56,415 bases of DNA, taken from contig JBGTOF010000314.1 in NCBI GenBank assembly GCA_041742695.1, forward strand, positions 1 to 56,415, read 5' to 3'. This document shows positions 1 to 8,012 of the stretch, in pieces. The position numbers and the translations under genes are program-made. Below the pieces are notes generated by a model that had not been told where the DNA came from, made no database searches, and saw only the letters and a list, made by a program, of their open reading frames with translations. The stretch comes from Kaiparowitsia sp041742695 (GTDB lineage: Bacteria; Cyanobacteriota; Cyanobacteriia; Elainellales; Elainellaceae). Numbering within the stretch: the stretch's first letter is position 1; each line of letters opens with the position of its first letter.

Positions 1-19
1 GGGGAGGCTTAGCCGCCCC
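1..19. terminator. Inverted repeat downstream of arsJ
   Basis: GGGGAGGC and GCCGCCCC form an eight-pair stem with one mismatch around a TTA loop. It lies 34 bases past the arsJ stop (minus strand). Any U-tract would lie outside the window, so a terminator role is only inferred. Confidence 0.3.
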
Positions 20-52
20 AAAATCGTCCAACTGCGTAAGTCCTACTAGAGA

Positions 53-1315
53 TTAGTCACCACTATCTGCACTCCAGGCCACGGTGGCAGCGGCGGGGGG
101 GTTTGGCAATTTAAGCGATACTAGCCATGCTGCGAGCACAAACAGCGATGACACCCATAAACACGCCGTCAGCCCACCAAATTGATACACCGCACCCGAC
201 AGCACCGTCCCTGCGAGGCGACCTGCCGAATTCGCCATGTAGTAAAAGCCGACATTCAGCGCTACCTTGTCGTCGTCCGTAAAGGCCAACACCAGGTAGG
301 AATGCACCGCAGAGTTGAATGCAAATACCAAGCCAAACAGCATCAGCCCGGCCACGATCGCCACATTGGGATCAAGAAACTGGGTCGCTAGCAGAATAGC
401 AATAAGGGCGGGCACCACTATCAGCGCGCCCGTCCAAAAGCGGATGGTGCTAGACTGCGGCGGCCGCCCCGAGCCAAACCGTCGAATCAGCGTAGGCGCA
501 AGCGATTGCACAAGGCCGTAGCCAATGACCCACAGGGCTAAAAAGCCGCCGGTCTGAAAGAACGTCCAGCCCAAAATATCCTGCAAAAAAACCGGCAAAC
601 CTACCACAAACCATACATCCCGAGAGCCAAACAAAAAGAATCGCGCCAGCGACAAGATGTTGATTTCTCTGCTCTTAGAAAACAGCTGATTGAACTTAAT
701 TTTGGCTTTGACTTTGCCCATGCCTTTGGGCAACATCACACCCGTCGTCATGATCGCAACTAGGGCGATCGCCATACTCCACAACGCAGGCGCAAACCCA
801 AACCAGGCCAACAGTGCTGCCCCTACAAAAAAGCCCACGCCCTTCAGCGCATTTTTTGAGCCGGTAAGCACCGCCACCCATTTGAATAACGATGATTGGG
901 CATCTTGCGGCACTACTAAACGAATCGCGCTCTTAGAGCTCATCTTGGTTAAATCTTTGGCAACCCCCGAAAATGCCTGGGATACCATGACAAACAGCAC
1001 TGCAAACCACTGAGGCCAACCCTGATCTAAGAACGACAGCATGACCAACGCAAACACCTGTAGCCCAATGCCGCTGTAAAGTGTCAGCTTTAGCCCTATT
1101 TGTGACCCAATCCACCCACCTAAGAAGTTGGTGACAATCCCAAAGATTTCGTAGAACAAAAATAGCGTGGCGATTTCGAGCGGCGTGTAGCCAATCTGGT
1201 TGAAATAGAGCAACACAATCATCCGCAGCGCACCGTCAGTGAGGGTGTAGCCCCAGTAGGCCAGCGTGACGATGGAATAGTCCTTAAGGTTGGCTTTTGA
1301 CGCAGAAGAAGTCAT
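53..1315 (-). CDS. arsJ: Organoarsenical efflux MFS transporter ArsJ
   Basis: This 420-residue polytopic inner-membrane protein has the about 12 hydrophobic segments of a major facilitator. The N-terminal part (YWGYTLTDGALRMIVLLYFN, then a conserved GGWIGSQIGLK loop) is typical of ArsJ. In the characterised Pseudomonas system, the partner GAPDH makes 1-arseno-3-phosphoglycerate from arsenate and glyceraldehyde-3-phosphate, and ArsJ exports it. The gene lies 61 bp downstream of a GAPDH gene on the same strand, so the two are probably cotranscribed; arsR lies further upstream. Length and start (ATG at 1315) agree with the family. The functional assignment rests on sequence resemblance plus this diagnostic neighbourhood. 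Confidence 0.92.
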   Translation of the reverse strand: MTSSASKANLKDYSIVTLAYWGYTLTDGALRMIVLLYFNQIGYTPLEIATLFLFYEIFGIVTNFLGGWIGSQIGLKLTLYSGIGLQVFALVMLSFLDQGWPQWFAVLFVMVSQAFSGVAKDLTKMSSKSAIRLVVPQDAQSSLFKWVAVLTGSKNALKGVGFFVGAALLAWFGFAPALWSMAIALVAIMTTGVMLPKGMGKVKAKIKFNQLFSKSREINILSLARFFLFGSRDVWFVVGLPVFLQDILGWTFFQTGGFLALWVIGYGLVQSLAPTLIRRFGSGRPPQSSTIRFWTGALIVVPALIAILLATQFLDPNVAIVAGLMLFGLVFAFNSAVHSYLVLAFTDDDKVALNVGFYYMANSAGRLAGTVLSGAVYQFGGLTACLWVSSLFVLAAWLVSLKLPNPPAAATVAWSADSGD

Positions 1316-1376
1316 GGGGAATAGGGGGTGGAGGTGGGGATTGTTTAGGAGTTAGACAGCGCCAATGAATCCCCGA

Positions 1377-2387
1377 TTAGAGGGATAGTGCAACTTTACG
1401 AGCCAGCTCCACCATGCGGTTAGAGTAGCCCCATTCGTTGTCATACCAGGCGTAGAGCTTGACATGGGTCTCGTTGACCACCATGGTGGAGAGCGCATCA
1501 ATGATGGACGATCGCGGGTCGTCCTTATAGTCAATCGAAACGAGCGGACGCTCTTCGTAGCCGAGGATGTCCTTCAGAGGCGCAGTTTCTGAGGCGGTTT
1601 TGAGCAGTTGATTCACTTCGTCAACCGTGGTGGGGCGCTCAACTTCAAATACACAGTCGGTCAGGGAGGCGTTGAGGAGGGGCACTCGCACTGCGTGGCC
1701 GTTGAGCTTGCCTTTTAACTCGGGATAGATTAAGGCGATCGCCGTAGCTGACCCAGTCGTGGTAGGAATTAGCGACAAATAGGTTGCACGAGCACGACGT
1801 AAATCCTTATGCGGCGCATCCACAATCGTTTGGGTGTTGGTGTTGTCGTGAATGGTAGTGATAGAGCCGTGCTTGATCCCCAAGCCTTCATGGATGACTT
1901 TAACCACCGGCGCCAGGCAGTTGGTGGTACAAGAGGCTGCCGTCAGCAGATGGTGTTGGTCGGGAGCATAAAGGTGGTCGTTTACACCCATCACTACGTT
2001 CAGCGCCTGCTCCTTAACGGGCGCTGCCACAATCACTTTACGAACGCCGCGCTTAAAGTAGGGGTCGAGCGTCTCAGGTGTACGAAACTTGCCAGAGCAC
2101 TCCAGCACCAGATCCACACCCAAGTCATCCCAAGGCACATCGCCGGGGGTCTTGTATTCAGAGAAACTGAGGGAGCGATCGTCAATCCATACGCGCTCAT
2201 CTCGGGCCTCAACTTCCGGTGCCCACCGACCATGTACCGAATCAAACTTGAGTAGATGAGCAGCCGTCACAGCTCCGCCCTTTACCTCATTGAGGTGGAC
2301 AAACTCTAGCTCCGGCCAACCCCACGCTGCCCGCAATGCCAATCGTCCAATTCGTCCAAAGCCATTAATGCCTACTCTGGTTGCCAT
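1377..2387 (-). CDS. gap: ArsJ-associated glyceraldehyde-3-phosphate dehydrogenase
   Basis: This is a 336-residue phosphorylating GAPDH. It has an N-terminal NAD-binding Rossmann motif (GINGFGRIGR, residues 6-15), the catalytic cysteine C153 in SCTTNC and the C-terminal WYDNEWGYSNR motif. Next to arsJ, the expected role is to use arsenate in place of phosphate, giving the unstable 1-arseno-3-phosphoglycerate that ArsJ exports. Cyanobacteria normally carry separate gap1 and gap2 genes for glycolysis and the Calvin cycle. This copy is probably the dedicated arsenic-resistance paralogue, though only its context says so. A candidate ArsR operator lies about 124 bp upstream of the start (2511-2528), so the gap-arsJ pair may be induced directly by arsenic. 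Confidence 0.9.
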   Translation of the reverse strand: MATRVGINGFGRIGRLALRAAWGWPELEFVHLNEVKGGAVTAAHLLKFDSVHGRWAPEVEARDERVWIDDRSLSFSEYKTPGDVPWDDLGVDLVLECSGKFRTPETLDPYFKRGVRKVIVAAPVKEQALNVVMGVNDHLYAPDQHHLLTAASCTTNCLAPVVKVIHEGLGIKHGSITTIHDNTNTQTIVDAPHKDLRRARATYLSLIPTTTGSATAIALIYPELKGKLNGHAVRVPLLNASLTDCVFEVERPTTVDEVNQLLKTASETAPLKDILGYEERPLVSIDYKDDPRSSIIDALSTMVVNETHVKLYAWYDNEWGYSNRMVELARKVALSL

Positions 2388-2510
2388 CTGCGTGCTGCTC
2401 TCCTCTGGGGCGGTCTACTGAAACGAGTTTGATAGCAGGGTGTGACCGCATCGCAATTCGCACTTCTGCTTGACGATTACGTGCGATCGCTCATCCCATT
2501 CCCCATCATC

Positions 2511-2528
2511 ATTTCAAAAAATCTTGAT
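2511..2528 (-). promoter_or_regulatory. Candidate ArsR operator upstream of gap-arsJ
   Basis: The minus strand reads ATCAAGATTTTTTGAAAT. It matches 16 of 18 positions of ATCAAGTTTTATTGAAAT at 3161-3178, at the start of arsR. Each contains the dyad TCAA-N6-TTGA. A shared imperfect palindrome in front of arsR and the presumed target operon is what an autoregulated ArsR/SmtB repressor would require. Binding is inferred. Confidence 0.5.
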
Positions 2529-2580
2529 TTGTCAAGTTATGAAGAACACACAGTCGCTGGCCCAACTCATCCAGAGTAGG

Positions 2581-2634
2581 TTGATACTGAGCAATACCTT
2601 GATGCTGAACAATACCTTGATGCTGAACAATACA
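2581..2634. repeat. Three tandem copies of an 18-bp repeat
   Basis: The unit TTGATGCTGAACAATACC occurs at 2599-2616. A copy with two changes is at 2581-2598 (TTGATACTGAGCAATACC), and a third, differing only in its last base, is at 2617-2634. The array lies just upstream of the hairpin at 2654-2681. No function is recognised. Confidence 0.85.
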
Positions 2635-2653
2635 AAGAGGACAACACAAAGAA

Positions 2654-2681
2654 GCACCGCCCCTAGATGCGGTGCCTTTTT
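2654..2681 (+). terminator. Rho-independent terminator-like hairpin, plus strand
   Basis: GCACCGC (2654-2660) and GCGGTGC (2669-2675) form a perfect seven-pair stem around an eight-base loop, followed by CTTTTT. The T-run favours plus-strand termination, but no annotated plus-strand gene ends here. It may end an unannotated small RNA. Confidence 0.55.
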
Positions 2682-2820
2682 GCGACGAATGCGTCAGTCT
2701 TTTTTCCTGGGCGCAACGTAAGGGGGCGATCGCCCCCACTGAGAAGATTCCTGACAAAGGCAGAGACGTTCTTGGCAAGAAGTCTCCGCATCTCTAGATC
2801 CACATCCCAACCCGCATCCT

Positions 2821-3162
2821 TTAATCCACACAAGGCCGTGCGGGCAGCAGCGTACTAAATCGTCGAAAGTCCGAAAGATACTGCTCTAGCGTCACAAGCT
2901 GCGCCAGATTCAAACTGTAATAAATCCATCGCCCCGACTGCTGCGATCGCACCAAATCTGCATCCTTCAATGCTTTGAGATGAAACGACAGCTTAGACTG
3001 TGACACCTCTAGAACCTCGCACAAATCACAGACACAAAACTCCTGCTCGCGCAGCAGCAGCAAAATCTGAAGCCGCAGCGGATCAGATAACGCATGGAAA
3101 CCATTGATGACGTTCGCCGGAGGCGTCAAAGCAGATTTGTTGGAAGTAGAACCGGGTTTCAT
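2821..3162 (-). CDS. arsR: ArsR-family arsenic-responsive repressor
   Basis: This is a winged-helix ArsR/SmtB repressor of about 113 residues. The metal-binding loop EFCVCDLCEVL supplies the three cysteines typical of As(III)-sensing ArsR, at the start of the DNA-binding helix-turn-helix (SQSKLSFHLKALKDADLV). Trivalent arsenic binding would release DNA. ATG at 3162 is preferred; an in-frame TTG at 3165 is possible, and neither has a clear ribosome-binding site. It is transcribed away from pheS towards gap and arsJ, 433 bp ahead of gap. A candidate operator overlaps its start, consistent with autoregulation. Confidence 0.9.
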   Translation of the reverse strand: MKPGSTSNKSALTPPANVINGFHALSDPLRLQILLLLREQEFCVCDLCEVLEVSQSKLSFHLKALKDADLVRSQQSGRWIYYSLNLAQLVTLEQYLSDFRRFSTLLPARPCVD

Positions 3163-3178
3163 CAAGTTTTATTGAAAT
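3161..3178 (+). promoter_or_regulatory. Candidate ArsR operator at the arsR start
   Basis: ATCAAGTTTTATTGAAAT contains the dyad TCAA-N6-TTGA and overlaps the arsR start codon on the opposite strand. An almost identical 18-mer (16 of 18, inverted) lies upstream of gap at 2511-2528. A repressor bound here would block transcription or translation initiation of arsR. Confidence 0.5.
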
Positions 3179-3358
3179 GAGTTGAACACGCTAGCGGATG
3201 AGCAATGGGCGTAGATGCTGCGACTATAGTGCTGAGCTATTCTCCATGCAGAGCATAGTCATCGAACTGCAATTCATTCTGTATGAGAAATGTTGGGTCA
3301 GGGATCAACCCACCATTCGTCCGTGAGGATTAATCCCCCTGTATTCATGCACCCTCGA

Positions 3359-3373
3359 GACAGGTTGCCTGTC
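3359..3373. terminator. Short hairpin downstream of pheS
   Basis: GACAGG-TTG-CCTGTC is a perfect six-pair hairpin about 40 bases past the pheS stop (minus strand). There is no T-run on the pheS strand, so it is at best a weak or factor-assisted terminator. Confidence 0.25.
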
Positions 3374-3411
3374 CTATTTTCTCTAGCCGTTGATGCGCTC
3401 AAGCCCAACCC

Positions 3412-4419
3412 TCAAAACTGGTTTAAGAATCGCAAATCGCTGCTATATAGCCGCCGAATGTCATCAATTTGGTGCATCACCATAGCAATACGTTCGATCC
3501 CCAACCCTGCCGCAAACCCAGTATAAACTTCTGGATCATAGCCCACCGCTTTCAGCACATTAGGGTCTACCATGCCACAGCCCATCACCTCTAGCCAGCG
3601 ACCTTTCCACCGCACATCTACCTCCGCAGATGGCTCTGTAAATGGAAAGTAGCTCGGGCGAAAGCGAATCTCGATATCACCAAACATGGCTTCTAGAAAC
3701 ACTTTTAGGGTGCCGCGCAAATCGTTAAAGGTTAGCCCTTCATCCACCGCGAGAATTTCTAACTGGTGGAATACGGCTGAGTGAGTGGCGTCTACCGTGT
3801 CGCGGCGATAGCAACGACCGGGAATCGCGATGCGAATGGGGGGGTCGTTCTCTTCCATATATCGGATTTGCACAGACGAGGTGTGGGTTCGCAGCAAATT
3901 CCCATCGGGCAGGAACAACGTATCTTGCATGTCGCGCGCGGGATGATCGGGCTGAAAGTTAAGCGCCCCAAAGTTGTAGTAGTCGGTTTCCATTTCTGGC
4001 CCAGTCGCTACGGTGTAGCCCAGCCCTACAAAGATATCGACCATTTGATCGATAGTGCTCGTGATTGGGTGGGCTCGGCCTTGAGGGCGAAATACGCCCG
4101 GCATGGTTACATCTAGGGTTTCTGCTGCAAGCTGGGCTTCAATGGCGGCAGCTTGCAGGGCCGTACGCTGTTGGTCTAGTCCAGCCTGCACTGCCTCTTT
4201 GACCTCGTTGGCGATCGCTCCAATTCGTGGACGATCGTTCGCATCCAATCGGCCCATCCCGCCTAATACCTGTGACAGGCTTCCTTTTTTTCCCAGATAC
4301 TTGAGCCGCAGTTGTTCGAGTTCGTCAAGACTGGTGATCTGGGCGATCGCCGCTTGGGCATCTGCTTGGAGTGCAGTTAACTGGATTTCGAGGTCATTCG
4401 GCTGCATCGTAGTACTCAT
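3412..4419 (-). CDS. pheS: Phenylalanine--tRNA ligase alpha subunit
   Basis: This 335-residue protein is the catalytic alpha subunit of the alpha2-beta2 PheRS, which charges tRNA-Phe in the cytoplasm. It has an N-terminal coiled-coil tRNA-binding arm (about residues 1-90). The class II catalytic core follows, with GRAHPIT, the motif 2 region RCYRRDTVDATHS and the motif 3 region GFAAGLGIERIAM near the C-terminus. Length is normal. pheT is not adjacent, as is common in cyanobacteria. It is divergent from surE; an in-frame ATG four codons in is an alternative start. No strong Shine-Dalgarno is visible. Confidence 0.96.
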   Translation of the reverse strand: MSTTMQPNDLEIQLTALQADAQAAIAQITSLDELEQLRLKYLGKKGSLSQVLGGMGRLDANDRPRIGAIANEVKEAVQAGLDQQRTALQAAAIEAQLAAETLDVTMPGVFRPQGRAHPITSTIDQMVDIFVGLGYTVATGPEMETDYYNFGALNFQPDHPARDMQDTLFLPDGNLLRTHTSSVQIRYMEENDPPIRIAIPGRCYRRDTVDATHSAVFHQLEILAVDEGLTFNDLRGTLKVFLEAMFGDIEIRFRPSYFPFTEPSAEVDVRWKGRWLEVMGCGMVDPNVLKAVGYDPEVYTGFAAGLGIERIAMVMHQIDDIRRLYSSDLRFLNQF

Positions 4420-4961
4420 AGCGCTGTTTGCAAATGTTTCTTGCGGGTTGCCTGATAGGCGTGGGTCGATTGCGACGTGGGTTGCTGTAACTTAACAGTC
4501 TTAAATTAAAACCTAGAGAAGCGCTTCATTGGGATGGCTTCCCAAATTTTGGGATTGATTTTCATTCGGATTACAGACTTGCAGGAAATTAGGTGGGCTG
4601 TACAAGCTATCCACTCTAGATGTCATAAGTCACGCGCAAACTGCACAGCTTCAAAAGTTTGCAACTACCTCACCGATTTTAAATCGATTGAGTCACTTAA
4701 CGTCGGCCACTGAGTGCCCCAGTTTAGAGAAAGCTGTGTCACTCCCCTAGTGTAAGAGGTGAACCCTCCCCCGAGGCTTGGCAATGTCTCAAATTAAGCC
4801 TTTCATGGCCATCTCGCAAGCTAAACCCAGCGCTGGATTACAGCTTTTCGCGTCTTGCCTCTTGACTAATACATTTGTATAACCGTAGCTTCTGCAAAGC
4901 AAAGTAGTTGCTATACAGTGTGAGGGGCGTTTGTCCTGACCCTATCTCACACACCTTCCCT
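4420..4961. other. Divergent pheS/surE intergenic region
   Basis: This 542-bp region has no convincing coding frame. It must contain the divergent promoters of pheS and surE; only the surE-side candidate at 4855-4883 could be read. No tRNA or clear terminator was seen. Confidence 0.5.
4855..4883 (+). promoter_or_regulatory. Candidate sigma70-type promoter of surE
   Basis: A -35 box TTGCCT (4855-4860) and a -10 box TATAAC (4878-4883) are separated by 17 bases. Transcription from about 4890 would give surE a leader of about 70 nt. It was read by eye only. Confidence 0.45.
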
Positions 4962-5801
4962 ATGAAACTTCTAATCAGCAATGATGACGGCATTTTTTCT
5001 CAGGGTGTACGAACCCTCGCCAACACCTTAGCCGCTGCTGGGCATACGATCACCGTCGTCTGCCCCGATCGAGAGCGCTCGGCAACGGGTCACGGCCTCA
5101 CCCTTCACAAACCCATTCGCGCCGATCAAGTGAATGGCGTATTTGACCCCAGCATCGAGGCGTGGGCCTGCTCTGGGACGCCATCCGACTGCGTTAAGCT
5201 AGCGCTGGGTGCGTTGATGCCATCCCCGCCGGATGTTGTGGTATCGGGGATCAACCACGGGTCTAACTTAGGAACTGATGTGCTGTACTCAGGTACGGTT
5301 TCTGCGGCGATGGAGGGCATGATTGAAGGTGTGCCGGGAATTGCGTTTAGTTTGGCTAGCTTCTCCTATCAAGAGTTTCAGCCCGCTGCAAATTTTGCGC
5401 GATCGCTCCTCGATCGGCTAAAACATCAGCCGTTGTCCTCTCCGACCCTACTAAATATCAACATTCCTCCCGTACCAGAAGAGGCGATCGCCGGTGTGAT
5501 GATCACTCGCCAGGGTCTGCGCCGCTACTTCGACATGTTTGAGAAACGGGTTGACCCCCGTGGGAAAACCTATTACTGGCTAGCAGGCGAAATCATGGAG
5601 GATGTGCCTCAACCCCCATTAGAGTTTGTAGGCACATCCCAGAACCAGCTCCAAGCTGATGACCTAGCCTGGATCAGTACTGCAGAAACTGATGTCAATG
5701 CCATCCGCCGCAACTACATCACAGTGACCCCCTTGCAATACAACCTCACCTGCGCCTCTGGCATGATCACGCTAAAAGCTCTAAACCTTGATTCAGACTA
5801 G
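4962..5801 (+). CDS. surE: 5'/3'-nucleotidase SurE
   Basis: This 279-residue survival protein is a metal-dependent nucleoside-monophosphate phosphatase of the cytoplasm. The N-terminus MKLLISNDDG carries the two metal-binding aspartates. SGTPSDCVKLAL and the VSGINHGSNLGTDVLYSGTV block with its ligand asparagine follow. The ATG at 4962 is chosen because it puts the canonical MKLLISNDDG at the N-terminus; the frame is open 54 bp further upstream, but those residues are not SurE-like. It is a single gene with its own candidate promoter. It is followed by the 378-bp leader region of the ribosomal cluster. Confidence 0.95.
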   Translation: MKLLISNDDGIFSQGVRTLANTLAAAGHTITVVCPDRERSATGHGLTLHKPIRADQVNGVFDPSIEAWACSGTPSDCVKLALGALMPSPPDVVVSGINHGSNLGTDVLYSGTVSAAMEGMIEGVPGIAFSLASFSYQEFQPAANFARSLLDRLKHQPLSSPTLLNINIPPVPEEAIAGVMITRQGLRRYFDMFEKRVDPRGKTYYWLAGEIMEDVPQPPLEFVGTSQNQLQADDLAWISTAETDVNAIRRNYITVTPLQYNLTCASGMITLKALNLDSD

Positions 5802-6179
5802 GGTGCAGCCAAACCATCAGCACCAAATTGAGACAACAGAGCATCAATAGGTAGACAATTCCATATTTATTCACTACAATACTAAATTGTCGCCAACAGT
5901 GATTCCGGGGGCCTAAAAAACCCTCTGCTTTTGAGTGAATCACGAATAGGATACTGGACGAATGGTTGTCTAAGTCCTGGCGTATGCAGGCTAACGTTGC
6001 GTTATTAATTGATGCACTCGTATTAATGCCTGCCGCAAGCTTACAGAGATCTTGGTCATTCGCTTGATGGCGATGACACTGAGTCAATACTGTAAACAGA
6101 ACTCATTAGGTATCACTGCGTTTACCAGCATGGTAGGGCAGTGCCTTTTGCAGTGCGTAAACTGAGGGAGACTGTGACC
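5802..6179. other. Leader region of the ribosomal-protein supercluster
   Basis: This 378-bp spacer precedes rplC and should hold the main promoter of the cluster. Weak candidates are TTGATG (6064) with TACTGT (6088) at 18-base spacing, and TTGCGT with TATTAA just upstream; neither is convincing. A bulged hairpin GTCATTCGC/GCGATGAC spans 6055-6077. A 106-codon minus-strand frame (5767-6087) overlaps the surE end and is judged spurious. Confidence 0.4.
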
Positions 6180-6821
6180 GTGTCAGTTGGAATTCTTGGC
6201 ACTAAGCTGGGCATGACCCAGATCTTTGATGAAGAAGGGCGATCGATCCCTGTAACGGTCGTGCAGGCTGGGCCGTGCACGGTCACTCAGATCAAGACCC
6301 CCGAAACCGATGGCTACAGCTCTATCCAGATTGGCTATAAGGAAGTGGCTCAAAAAGCCTTGAACAAGCCAGAACTGGGACACCTTGCAAAGTCGGAGGC
6401 GTCACCACTACGCCACCTTCGAGAATATCGGCTGAAGTCAACTGCAGACTTTCAGCTGGGGCAGCAAATTGGTGTCGATATCTTTGAGCCTGATCAGTTG
6501 GTAGATGTGACGGGCACCAGCATTGGGCGTGGTTTTGCCGGTTACCAAAAGCGGCATAACTTCAAGCGCGGACCGATGTCGCATGGTTCGAAGAACCACC
6601 GTCAGCCAGGTTCAACCGGCGCAGGTACTACCCCTGGTCGTGTTTACCCCGGTAAGCGGATGGCAGGCCGACTCGGAGGCAGCCGCGTCACAATCCGCAA
6701 ACTGCGAGTAGTCAAGATAGATAGCGAGCGCAATCTATTGTTGATTGGAGGCGCGATTCCGGGTAAGCCAGGTTCGCTGATCAATGTATCGCCCGCTAAT
6801 TTGGTTCAGCGCTCGAAATAA
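6180..6821 (+). CDS. rplC: 50S ribosomal protein L3
   Basis: L3 has 213 residues from the GTG at 6180 (VSVGILGTKLGMTQIFDEEG). This start is chosen over upstream in-frame GTG codons because it reproduces the bacterial L3 N-terminus and follows a GAGGGAG Shine-Dalgarno by about 9-10 bases. L3 nucleates 23S rRNA domain VI assembly near the peptidyl-transferase centre. The glycine/histidine-rich loop (GPMSHGSKNHRQPGSTGAGT) that reaches towards that centre is intact. It is first in the cluster because cyanobacteria place rpsJ elsewhere. Confidence 0.96.
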   Translation: MSVGILGTKLGMTQIFDEEGRSIPVTVVQAGPCTVTQIKTPETDGYSSIQIGYKEVAQKALNKPELGHLAKSEASPLRHLREYRLKSTADFQLGQQIGVDIFEPDQLVDVTGTSIGRGFAGYQKRHNFKRGPMSHGSKNHRQPGSTGAGTTPGRVYPGKRMAGRLGGSRVTIRKLRVVKIDSERNLLLIGGAIPGKPGSLINVSPANLVQRSK

Positions 6822-6965
6822 CCGAAATAGATGCATTGAGTTCGGTGATGCACAGATGCACATTTCCATGAGCGTGATGTGTGGGCCCAATAGATAGTTC
6901 GTGTGTTGTGTCAGTAGAAATGGCTTGGTGGATACCTCCCGGCAGCCGTTAGAAGGACGAATCCA

Positions 6966-7598
6966 ATGGTTGAATGTGTAGTTAAAAATTGGCAAGGCGA
7001 AGAAGCTGGCACGACATCTCTCGAGCTGCGTGCAGCCGCAGATGACAGTGCAGCCCATGTCGTCCATAGAGCGCTAGTACGGCAGATGAATAATGCTCGC
7101 CAGGGCAATGCATCCGCCAAAACTCGTGCTGAGGTGCGCGGGGGTGGGCGAAAGCCTTGGCGGCAGAAAGGAACAGGGCGGGCCCGTGCGGGTTCCATTC
7201 GGTCTCCTCTATGGCGTGGGGGCGGTGTCATCTTTGGGCCAAAGCCCAGAGATTATTCGGTCAAGATGAACCGAAAAGAGCGCCAGCTTGCTCTAAAGAC
7301 TGCGCTTCACGGCCGTGCTGAAAGCCTGATCGTAGTTGAAGACTTTGCCGATCAGCTTGATCGTCCAAAGACGAAGGAAGTGATCTTGGCGCTAAGCCGC
7401 TGGGGCGTGGGGGAAAACGAAACAGCCCTCTTGATTACTGCTGAGCGTAATGAGACGGTCTATCTGTCCGTGCGGAATATAAACCGCATTAAGCTAATCT
7501 CCGCGAACAATCTGAATGTGTTCGATTTATTGGCTGCAGACAAAATCGTAGCGACTGCATCAGCTATTGCACGAATTCAGGAGGTGTATGGTGGCTAA
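6966..7598 (+). CDS. rplD: 50S ribosomal protein L4
   Basis: L4 has 210 residues and binds 23S rRNA domain I, lining the exit tunnel. The tunnel loop is recognisable as RQGNASAKTRAEVRGGGRKP followed by WRQKGTGRARAGS. The start ATG at 6966 follows an AGAAGGA ribosome-binding site. A 144-bp spacer separates it from rplC. Its last 8 bp overlap the chosen rplW start. In enterobacteria L4 also controls its operon; no equivalent leader structure was recognised here. Confidence 0.96.
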   Translation: MVECVVKNWQGEEAGTTSLELRAAADDSAAHVVHRALVRQMNNARQGNASAKTRAEVRGGGRKPWRQKGTGRARAGSIRSPLWRGGGVIFGPKPRDYSVKMNRKERQLALKTALHGRAESLIVVEDFADQLDRPKTKEVILALSRWGVGENETALLITAERNETVYLSVRNINRIKLISANNLNVFDLLAADKIVATASAIARIQEVYGG

Positions 7599-7893
7599 AT
7601 TTGATACTCGCAATCTGGCTGACTTGGTGCGTCGCCCCCTAGTAACTGAGAAGGCTACTCGTCTACTCGAAGATAACCAGTATGTGTTTGAGGTTGCGCC
7701 CAAAGCCACAAAACCTCAAATCAAAGACGCAATCGAAGTACTGTTCGATGTCAAGGTCGTCAGCGTGAATACCAGCAACCCACCTAAGAAGCAGCGCCGA
7801 GTTGGGCGGTTTGCTGGATTTAGACCCCAATACAAGCGGGCTGTCGTTAAGTTGGCACAGGGCGATTCGATTGTTCTGTTTCCAGAGGTCTAG
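7591..7893 (+). CDS. rplW: 50S ribosomal protein L23
   Basis: L23 has 100 residues. It sits at the tunnel exit and docks trigger factor and SRP. The motif DLVRRPLVTEKATRLLE is diagnostic. The GTG at 7591 is preferred over the ATG at 7588 because the AGGAGG at 7579-7584 is 6 bases from GTG but only 3 from ATG, and VAKFDTRNLADLV matches cyanobacterial L23. The start overlaps the rplD end by 8 bp, suggesting translational coupling. A 119-bp spacer follows, with the HIP1-centred palindrome GTGGCGATCGCCAC at 7974-7987. Confidence 0.94.
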   Translation: MAKFDTRNLADLVRRPLVTEKATRLLEDNQYVFEVAPKATKPQIKDAIEVLFDVKVVSVNTSNPPKKQRRVGRFAGFRPQYKRAVVKLAQGDSIVLFPEV

Positions 7894-8012
7894 ATTAGGT
7901 GCTTTGCCAGGTATGTGGTTTAACATGCTAGGGCTTTAGCGGATGGGTGTGGATTGTTTAGTGAGTGGTTCGGGTGGCGATCGCCACATAAGTCGAAACA
8001 GCGAGTAAAGAC

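Larger units (their letters stand above)
2388..2820. other. 433-bp spacer between arsR and gap
   Basis: No convincing gene is present. The spacer holds a candidate ArsR operator (2511-2528), three 18-bp tandem repeats (2581-2634), a plus-strand terminator-like hairpin (2654-2681) and two HIP1 sites (2483-2490 and 2726-2733). Short open frames on both strands (2470-2721 plus, 2509-2778 minus) cross the repeats and hairpin and look fortuitous. Confidence 0.6.

Noticed and set aside
2581..2634. Tandem repeat as a mini CRISPR array or integration array
   Set aside because: The copies are directly contiguous, with no spacer sequence and no cas or integrase gene nearby.
2470..2778. Short frames on both strands across the 18-bp repeats
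   Set aside because: They run through the tandem repeats and the terminator hairpin, giving low-complexity peptides with no family likeness.
4420..4961. tRNA or small RNA in the pheS-surE spacer
   Set aside because: No T-loop/anticodon-arm pattern or terminator with a T-run could be found by reading both strands.
5767..6087. 106-codon minus-strand frame between surE and rplC with one hydrophobic segment
   Set aside because: It overlaps the surE end, has no recognised family, no clear ribosome-binding site and covers the expected promoter region of rplC.
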